DNA of 22,276 nucleotides, from assembly GCA_001247695.2 (NCBI GenBank), contig LGRX02031212.1, positions 1 to 22,276 on the forward strand, read 5' to 3'. The position numbers and the translations under genes were made by a program. This document shows positions 17,116-22,276 of this stretch, piece by piece. The stretch comes from Cymbomonas tetramitiformis. Lineage: Eukaryota > Chlorophyta > Pyramimonadophyceae > Pyramimonadales > Pyramimonadaceae. The stretch's first letter is position 1. Each line of letters starts with the position of its first letter. The notes below the pieces were generated by a model that saw only the letters and a program-made list of their open reading frames with translations, made no database searches and was not told the origin of the DNA.

Positions 17116-18098
17116 GGGGCAGACTCGGTGGTGCAGGCACTGCTGCAGGAGCAGAAGCGCTACGAGGAGGAGGCGCTAGCGCGGAGCACCAGAGGAGCCT
17201 ACAGCACCGGGGCGAGGGCATTCGTGACGTTTTGCATCGCCTTCGCGTGCTGGTGTGGTTCATCACGTTCTCATCGTGGTTCCTCGCCCCGAGCACCATC
17301 AAGAACTACTTAGCGGCGGTGCGGCAATTGCACCTACAGCGGGGACACGCGTGGAGGCCGGTGGCGGAGCGCTTCCGGGTGGCGGCTACCCTGCAGGGCG
17401 TGCGCAGGTACTGGGACCGGCCCTCAAAGCCGGTCATGCCGCTCACCTTGCAGAATCTGTTGGACATGTCCCGCCATGTGGAGTTCGGCTCACTCTCGGA
17501 GCTGTCGTTGTGGGCGGCGATCTTGGTGGGGTTCTTCGGGTTGTTCCGTAAGGACAATCTCACCACGGGTAAGGAGGACGCCTGCAACCCGCGGGCGGCT
17601 TTGGTGCGGGATGATGTGCTTTTCACCGAGGACGGCGAGACGGTGTGGATCAGGGTGAGGTACTCTAAGACCATCCAGTGCGGTGAGCGCTTTCACTGGG
17701 TGCCCCTCCGGAGGGTGCCGGGGTCGGCGTTGTGCCCAGTGTGGGCGCTGAGGGCGCTCATGAGCGCTACGGCGGGCAGGGCTGGCGACTCCCCCCTCTT
17801 CGTGGCGGAGAAGGTGGTGGGGAGGAAAGTGCAGGTGGTGCCCCTGACCCATGCGGGTCTGGTGGGGGGCATCAAGCGCTTGGCGAAGGCGGCGGGCCTA
17901 CGCCCAGAGGCCTACGCCGGGCACTCGCTCAGGCGGGGCGGGACCACGGCGGCGAAGCAGCTGGAGGTGCACACGATGTACATCAAGCACCAGGGAGATT
18001 GGCGCAGCGACTGCTACGAGAGGTACTGCGAGATGCAGCCCGAGCGGAGGCTCATCCTTCCGGGCGCCATGGCAGCGGCCGCGGCAGCACTCACGTGA
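17116..18098 (+). pseudogene. Tyrosine recombinase of the element, frameshifted
   Basis: The core-binding domain starts in the RT/RNase H frame (L-A-R-S-T-R-G-A-Y-S-T-G-A-R-A-F-V-T-F-C, to about 17240) and continues one base back in another frame from about 17255 (W-F-I-T-F-S-S-W-F-L-A-P-S-T-I-K-N-Y-L-A-A-V-R). Catalytic residues are present: Arg in F-F-G-L-F-R-K-D-N-L (17547), Lys in R-Y-S-K-T, H-S-L-R-R-G-G (about 17923-17943), His in K-H-Q-G-D-W, and the nucleophile Tyr in Y-E-R-Y. The join lacks the usual residues between the first helices, which suggests a small deletion of 3n+1 bases. The enzyme would insert circular element DNA at a short target. There is no ATG at its start, so a fusion with the upstream frame is likely in intact relatives. 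Confidence 0.8.
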
Positions 18099-18192
18099 TG
18101 TGAGCGCATGAAGGTGATGGCATCCTTCCTCGGCCCCTACCCGCCCCCCTTGGGTGAGTGTGTTCAGTGTTGCATTGTGCCACCGGCAGTCA

Positions 18193-18395
18193 GGCCGCTC
18201 AAGGGAGCGAAGAGCCCTGGGTAAGGCTAGGCCGCTCAAGAGAGCGAAGAGCCCTGGGTAAGGCTAGACCGCTCATGGTAGCGAAGAGCCCTGGGTAAGG
18301 CTAGGCCGCTCAAGAGAGCGAAGAGCCCTGGGTAAGGCTAGGCCGCTCAAGAGAGCGAAGAGCCCTGGGTAAGGCTAGATCGCTCATGGTAGCGA
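18193..18395 (+). repeat. 37-bp hairpin repeat array in the element 3' region
   Basis: Units start at 18193, 18230, 18267, 18304, 18341 and 18378. Units of type A carry CGCTCAAGAGAGCG (CGCTC/GAGCG arms); units of type B carry CGCTCATGGTAGCG (CGCT/AGCG arms). The order is A'-A-B-A-A-B', i.e. a three-unit higher-order repeat. Every full unit ends AGCCCTGGGTAAGGCTA. A variant of that tail (AGCCCTGGATAAGGC) occurs twice in B1 and, with one C-to-T change, twice in B2. Confidence 0.85.
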
Positions 18396-18473
18396 CAGAG
18401 GGACTGCCGGCACGCACATCACATCACTGAACCTGTCAGGTGAGCCACTGCACAGGGCAGGAGGCATGGTAGA

Positions 18474-18850
18474 GGCTGCACGAGAGGACTGCTTGCCAAG
18501 GAGGCACTCTGCTAGCCAAGGAGGCAAGGAAGCAATCAGAGAAGCACTGTTAGCTAGGAAGAGAGCAACAGTAGCTTAGCAGCTCGTGTAGCATTGTCAC
18601 CTGACAGTTTCTGGGAGACACTCACTCAGCCAAAGGTCAGAATGCAATGAGCCCTGGATAAGGCAAAGAGCAAATGAGCCCTGGATAAGGCAAAAGAGGA
18701 AAAGATAAATGGCAGAGAAATGAAAAGAGAAATGGTAGAGAAAGGAAAGACACAACAATTAACTAATAGCAATTTAATGAGAAGCATTGCTGAGGCCTGC
18801 CAACATACTTGACTTGTTTGTCTCACCCTGCTGTGAATTGCTTGAAATAA
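18474..18850 (+). repeat. Direct repeat B1 of the retroelement
   Basis: It starts GGCTGCACGAGAGGACTG and ends TTGCTTGAAATAA. It is 377 bp and matches 19181-19557 with about eight substitutions and no indels by eye. The near-identity argues for a fairly recent copy. Confidence 0.9.
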
Positions 18851-19180
18851 TTCAGAATTATTGCCTTGGAAATAATTCGGGTTATTTAAATCAAGACTCA
18901 CAGCAGAGTCGCGCCCGCGGGAGGGCGCGACAGATCGGGCACAACCTGTAGGCACAGTCTGCCCGATCAGGCCCGACCTATACCGAGGCGTTGGTTAGGT
19001 CGGAGGGTGTTGCGGCCCGCGAAGCCGCACACAAGTAGGAGCGTTTCACGGGCCTGGCAATTCTTGCAATTCTGACCCTGAAAGCTCCGGCTTTCTCTCT
19101 CAAATTCTGTAAAACCCTCCCTCCGCTCCACTCTGAGTTGTTTGCTTTGTTGTGGGGTTGGGGATTGAGAGCCAGGTGAC
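18851..19180 (+). repeat. A2 segment between the two B repeats
   Basis: 330 bp lying between B1 and B2. The last 90 bases (from GCTTTCTCTCTCAAATTC at 19090) match the left end of the element at 11853; A1 lacks about 16 bases present in A2 just before CTGAGTTGT. The segment contains a GC-rich inverted repeat near 18908-18930 (GTCGCGCCCGCGGGAGGGCG). The first 240 bases have no partner at the left end. Confidence 0.6.
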
Positions 19181-19557
19181 GGCTGCACGAGAGGACTGCT
19201 TGCCAAGGAGGCACTCTGCTAGCCAAGGAGGCAAGGAAGCAAGCAGAGAAGCACTGTTAGCTAGGAAGAGAGCAACAATAGCTTAGCAGCTCGTGTAGCA
19301 TTGTCACCTGACAGTTTCTGGGAGACACTCACTCAGCCAAAGGTCAGAATGCAATAAGCCCTGGATAAGGCAAAGAGCAAATGAGCCTTGGATAAGGCAA
19401 AAGAGGAAAAGATAAATGGCAGAGAAATGAAAAGAGAAATGGCAGAGAAAGGAAAGACACAACAATTAACTAATAGCAATTTAATGACAAGCATTGCTGA
19501 GGCCTGCCAACTTGCTTGACTTGTTTGTCTCACCCTGCTGTGAATTGCTTGAAATAA
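19181..19557 (+). repeat. Direct repeat B2, right end of the retroelement
   Basis: Second copy of the 377-bp repeat. It ends GAAATAA and is followed directly by satellite starting GCGTGCTCC. Confidence 0.9.
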
Positions 19558-20033
19558 GCGTGCTCCTCAGCGCGGGGGACAGTGATCGCACGTGGCGTGC
19601 TCCTCAGCGCGGGGGACAGTGATCGCACGTGGCGTGCTCCTCAGCGCGGGGGACAGTGATCGCACGTGGCGTGCTCCTCAGCGCGGGGACAGTGATCGCG
19701 TGGCGTGCTCCTCAGCGCGGGGGACGAGTGATCGCACGTGGCGTGCTCCTCAGCGCGAGAGGACAGTGATCACCGTGGCGTGCTCCTCAGCGCGGGGAGG
19801 ACAGTGATACGTGGCGTGCTCCTCAGCCCTTGAGAGGACAGTGATCGCACGTGGCGGTGCTCACTCAGCGCCGGGGGACAGTGATCGCACGTGGCGTGCT
19901 CCTCAGCGCGGTGGACAGTGATCGCACGTGGCGTGCTCCTCAGCGCGGGGGACAGTGATCGCACGTGGCGTGCTCCTCAGCGCGGGGGACAGTGATCGCA
20001 CGTGGCGTGCTCCTCAGCGCGGGGGACACTGAT
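19558..20033. repeat. 37-bp satellite, right block
   Basis: About 13 units of the same family as 11254-11852, several with one- to few-base indels. The end near 20033 is abrupt (GACACTGATGTGCAACG), and a possible minus-strand gene begins immediately. Confidence 0.9.
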
Positions 20034-20035
20034 GT

Positions 20036-20473
20036 GCAACGCAAACACGGCAGAAGTGGAAGATGGAAAGAAGTTGAGATAAAAGCAAGGGAGGGGGTCC
20101 AAGGGCTTTTCCGCTGAAAGAAGGGACGGCACAAAGCGCTGATACAGCCACTCCGCGCCCCTTCTCGCAACAAAGAGCCTAGTTGGGACGCGCCCCTTGC
20201 CGACATGAAGGCAGCGCCTGCCAGCGAGGTGCCAGGGGAACAGCCGCATCCCTCCAGCCAGCGGCACAAAGCTGCCAGGCACACATCCGAGCTGCCGCTG
20301 GGGCACGTGTCCGCAGCGCATGCGCGCGAGGGCGGCGTCGAGGGTAATCCAGGCAGTACCACGTTGATGCTGAGATCGAAGGCGGTGAAGTTGTGCGCCA
20401 CGAATGGCACCATCATCTGCTCCGCATAGTATGTCATCTGCGCATCGAACGCATCAAATATGCGATGAAACAC
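20036..20473 (-). CDS. Candidate last exon of an unrecognised minus-strand gene
   Basis: The minus frame reads VFHRIFDAFDAQMTYYAEQM, then MVPFVAHNFTAFDLSINVVL, which looks like ordinary protein. Further down two frames are open; the alternative frame reads MRCGHVPQRQLGCVPGSFVP and onwards, so the exon end or a frame change cannot be placed. Both frames run on into the satellite, which only adds repeat-encoded residues. A possible acceptor (GGAATTCCAG or ACGAAG) precedes the segment. No family recognised. Confidence 0.25.
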
Positions 20474-20794
20474 ACTTCGTCACTGGAATTCCGAGAAATT
20501 GCGCAGGCTGATGGCGGCGCGGTGCGCCCGTCCAGATGCGTTGTTCATCAATCAATCTGTGGTGGACGATTCCGCTCACCATGACTCAATGTTCTCCTGG
20601 TTCGGCTGGATGGCTGAATGTCTCAGATGGACGCGAGCGAACGGTCACGGTGCATAGCGCTGTTGCGCGCAATTGTGGGTACGACTGCGGCGGCTCTCAC
20701 AAGTCAAACCGGGACTCCTCCGTCTCCAAGCAGCATCTAGCAGGGGCTGACAGATACGATGACCGGTGCTGGCGGCGCGGTGCGGTGGGCCTAC

Positions 20795-20992
20795 CTCGGA
20801 TACCGACGATGCCATCTCGGTAGGTCCCGGGAGGTCAACGGAGACGATGGCGGTCTGGTGGGGCGTCAAAGTGAGGACGTATGGATCGGTCACGGTGAAC
20901 ACGATGGTGGTGGTCAACAGCGTCGGTGCGGCCGCCGGCTCACTGAAGATCAGCTGCTGCAGGCGGGCGTAAAAGAATGTCTCTCCCGTCAC
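20795..20992 (-). CDS. Candidate internal exon of an unrecognised minus-strand gene
   Basis: It is exactly 198 bp (66 codons) between an acceptor-like GGCATTCAG and a donor-like GAG/GTAGGC on the minus strand. The translation is beta-strand-like (TIVFTVTDPYVLTLTPHQTA, then IVSVDLPGPTEMASSVSE). An upstream frame at 21220-21285 (MTNLLDEDTETHLEIPQLLQ) could be an earlier exon. The plus strand is also open here but its translation is Gly/Arg-rich and unconvincing. Confidence 0.35.
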
Positions 20993-21289
20993 CTGAATGC
21001 CACTTACCCCCGTCTATCAAACATGGCCTCCTACCAATCGCCCGCGGCAGTGATAAGTGCAGGAGACTGCAGGCCGCCCGCTGGCACGGGTCAACTCGTC
21101 GTATGGACCTGTGCTTGCCGCACAGAAGGACCGCGCCCTGTGGGACTTATAGAAGGAAAATGAAAGCAAGCTGCACAGGCTGCGGTGTGGCTGTGTGCTT
21201 GCCACGTGGAGGGGAGCGACCTGAAGCAGCTGGGGGATCTCCAAGTGGGTCTCCGTGTCTTCGTCCAGCAGGTTTGTCATCACTGCACG

Positions 21290-21795
21290 AGCAATCCGTC
21301 AGGAGAATGCAAAAGCAACAATCACTTGGCAATGCAAACGGGCTCCAATCTTCTGGAGACACTCTGGAGGCACCGAGTCATCAGTCGGAAGAAGCGCGTG
21401 TGGCGTGGCGCCTGGGTGCACGCAGGCATGCTGGAGACCTCAACTCCACCCCACCATGCGGGCCTTGCCACAGCAAGTACACCACCTGCCCCGTTTTTGG
21501 CGTGCTCCCTGCTGCTGATGGGAGAGTTACATTTCAACTCTCCCACAATACTCTTCTGAATATTTCCTCCGGCAGATGTGAAGACTGAAACTTTTGGATG
21601 TGAGGCTGGTGGGGTTCGTGCAGAGGGCGACTGTCTCCTCGGCCGAAGTTCTGATTGCACAGGGAAGCGGAGGGCTTACCGATTTGGAGGCTTCTGTCGG
21701 AGCTCACGGCATGGGCGCGGATATGAAGGCTGCTCCGAGAAAAACCCCAAGCCCCGCACATCTCAATCCGTATGGCAGATCGGGAAAACATCGAA
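21290..21795. other. No clear gene; weak minus-strand open frames
   Basis: A minus frame is open over 21322-21660 (VSVFTSAGGNIQKSIVGELK is part of it) and could be a first exon of the candidate minus-strand gene, but an overlapping minus frame is open too (21534-21818). I cannot choose between them. Confidence 0.3.
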
Positions 21796-21798
21796 CGC

Positions 21799-22276
21799 GG
21801 TCTCCGCAGAGTCTGCACAATCTTACGATCACAATTGTGTATAAACAGGGTCCCCGCAGAGTCTGCATAATCTAACGATCACAATTGTGCATGAACAGGG
21901 TCCCCGCAGAGTCTGCATAATCTAACGATCACAATTGTGCATGAACAGGGTCCCCGCAGAGTCTGAATAATCTAACGATCACAATTGTGCATGAACAGGG
22001 TCCTCGCAGAGTCTGCATACTCAAATGATCACAATTGTGCATAAACACGGTCCTCGCAGAGTCCGCATAATCTTACGATCACAATTGTGCATCAACAAGG
22101 TCCCCGCAGAGTCTGCATTATCTAACGATCACAATTGTGCATTAACGCCGTTCCCCTGCAGACTCTGCACAATCTAACGATCACAATTGTGCATGAACAG
22201 GGTCTCCGCAGAGTCTGCATAATCTAACGTTCACAATTGTGCATGAACACGGTCCCCGCAGAGTCTGCATAATCTA
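21799..22276. repeat. 50-bp satellite, continuing past the right edge
   Basis: About nine units with a 50-bp period (ACGATCACAATTGTG at 21825, 21875 and onwards). Each unit has two palindromes: CACAATTGTG (perfect, 10 bp) and GCAGAGTCTGC (5-bp arms around one base). One unit near 22158 has GCAGACTCTGC, i.e. the centre base flipped, with an extra T before it. Confidence 0.95.

Larger units (their letters stand above)
11853..19557 (+). mobile_element. PAT/DIRS-like tyrosine-recombinase retrotransposon
   Basis: In order: an A1-like left end, two small Cys-rich ORFs, gag, RT, RNase H, a methyltransferase-like domain, a tyrosine recombinase, a hairpin repeat array, then B1 (18474-18850), A2 (18851-19180) and B2 (19181-19557). 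B1 and B2 are both 377 bp with about eight mismatches by eye. The last part of A2 (from 19090) shares a 25-base identical run with the left end (from 11853), plus CTGAGTTGT a little further on. Split direct repeats (A1...B1-A2-B2) plus a methyltransferase-like domain are the known signature of PAT-type DIRS elements. A1 matches only the end of A2, so the left end is probably 5'-truncated. Satellite of the same family flanks both sides, with GCGTGCT next to both junctions. Confidence 0.8.

Noticed and set aside
16632..17240. N-terminal 200 residues of the plus frame starting at 16632
   Set aside because: This part overlaps RNase H-methyltransferase in another frame and reads as Gly/Arg-rich noise; only the part after about 17255 belongs to the recombinase.

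Overview
The window looks like repeat-rich eukaryotic nuclear DNA. Coding stretches are GC-rich and separated by AT-rich, gene-poor stretches. It carries a tyrosine-recombinase (DIRS/PAT-type) retrotransposon, an LTR with a polypurine tract, a RING-CH zinc finger, an animal/plant-style signal peptide and three tandem-repeat families. There are no bacterial operons and no ribosome-binding sites. Similar retroelements are known from green algae (for example Kangaroo and TOC3), so an alga or other protist is a reasonable guess, but nothing here proves the lineage.

Layout. (1) 1-4225, plus strand: a very large repeat-coding gene, cut off by the left window edge. It has four successive tandem-repeat families (83-aa, 12-aa, 19-aa and about 40 copies of a 15-aa Cys-containing unit), a short W-T-Y-x-D-L motif between the last two, and a C-terminal RING-CH (C4HC3) finger. 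One missing base near 2333-2335 splits the frame. (2) 4533-5208: polypurine tract and LTR-like sequence. (3) 5204-6241, minus strand: a protein with a signal peptide, Ala/Pro/His repeats and two copies of the same W-T-Y-x-D-L motif, converging on gene 1. (4) 6242-11250: mostly AT-rich, with only weak hypothetical ORFs, a GGT microsatellite, a perfect hairpin and a possible minus-strand gene at 10152-10901. (5) 11254-11852 and 19558-20033: one 37-bp satellite family, interrupted by (6) a 7.7-kb PAT/DIRS-like retroelement (11853-19557). The element holds two small Cys-rich ORFs, gag with CCCH and zinc-knuckle fingers, RT, RNase H, a degenerate DNA-methyltransferase-like domain, a tyrosine recombinase, a 37-bp hairpin repeat array, and 377-bp direct repeats B1 and B2 flanking an A2 segment. 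(7) 20036-21660, minus strand: candidate exons of an unrecognised gene. (8) 21799-22276: a 50-bp satellite running off the right edge.

How the parts relate. In the retroelement, gag should package the RNA, RT/RNase H copy it, and the recombinase insert a circular DNA intermediate without target duplication. The insertion lies inside a satellite whose unit contains a short inverted repeat. This copy is probably inactive: gag, RT, RNase H-methyltransferase and recombinase share one reading frame but are separated by in-frame stops, and the recombinase has a frameshift. The most novel item is the pair of neighbouring, otherwise different proteins (1 and 3) that share Ala/Pro tandem repeats and the W-T-Y-x-D-L motif, which suggests an undescribed local protein family, one member fused to a RING-CH ubiquitin-ligase-type domain.
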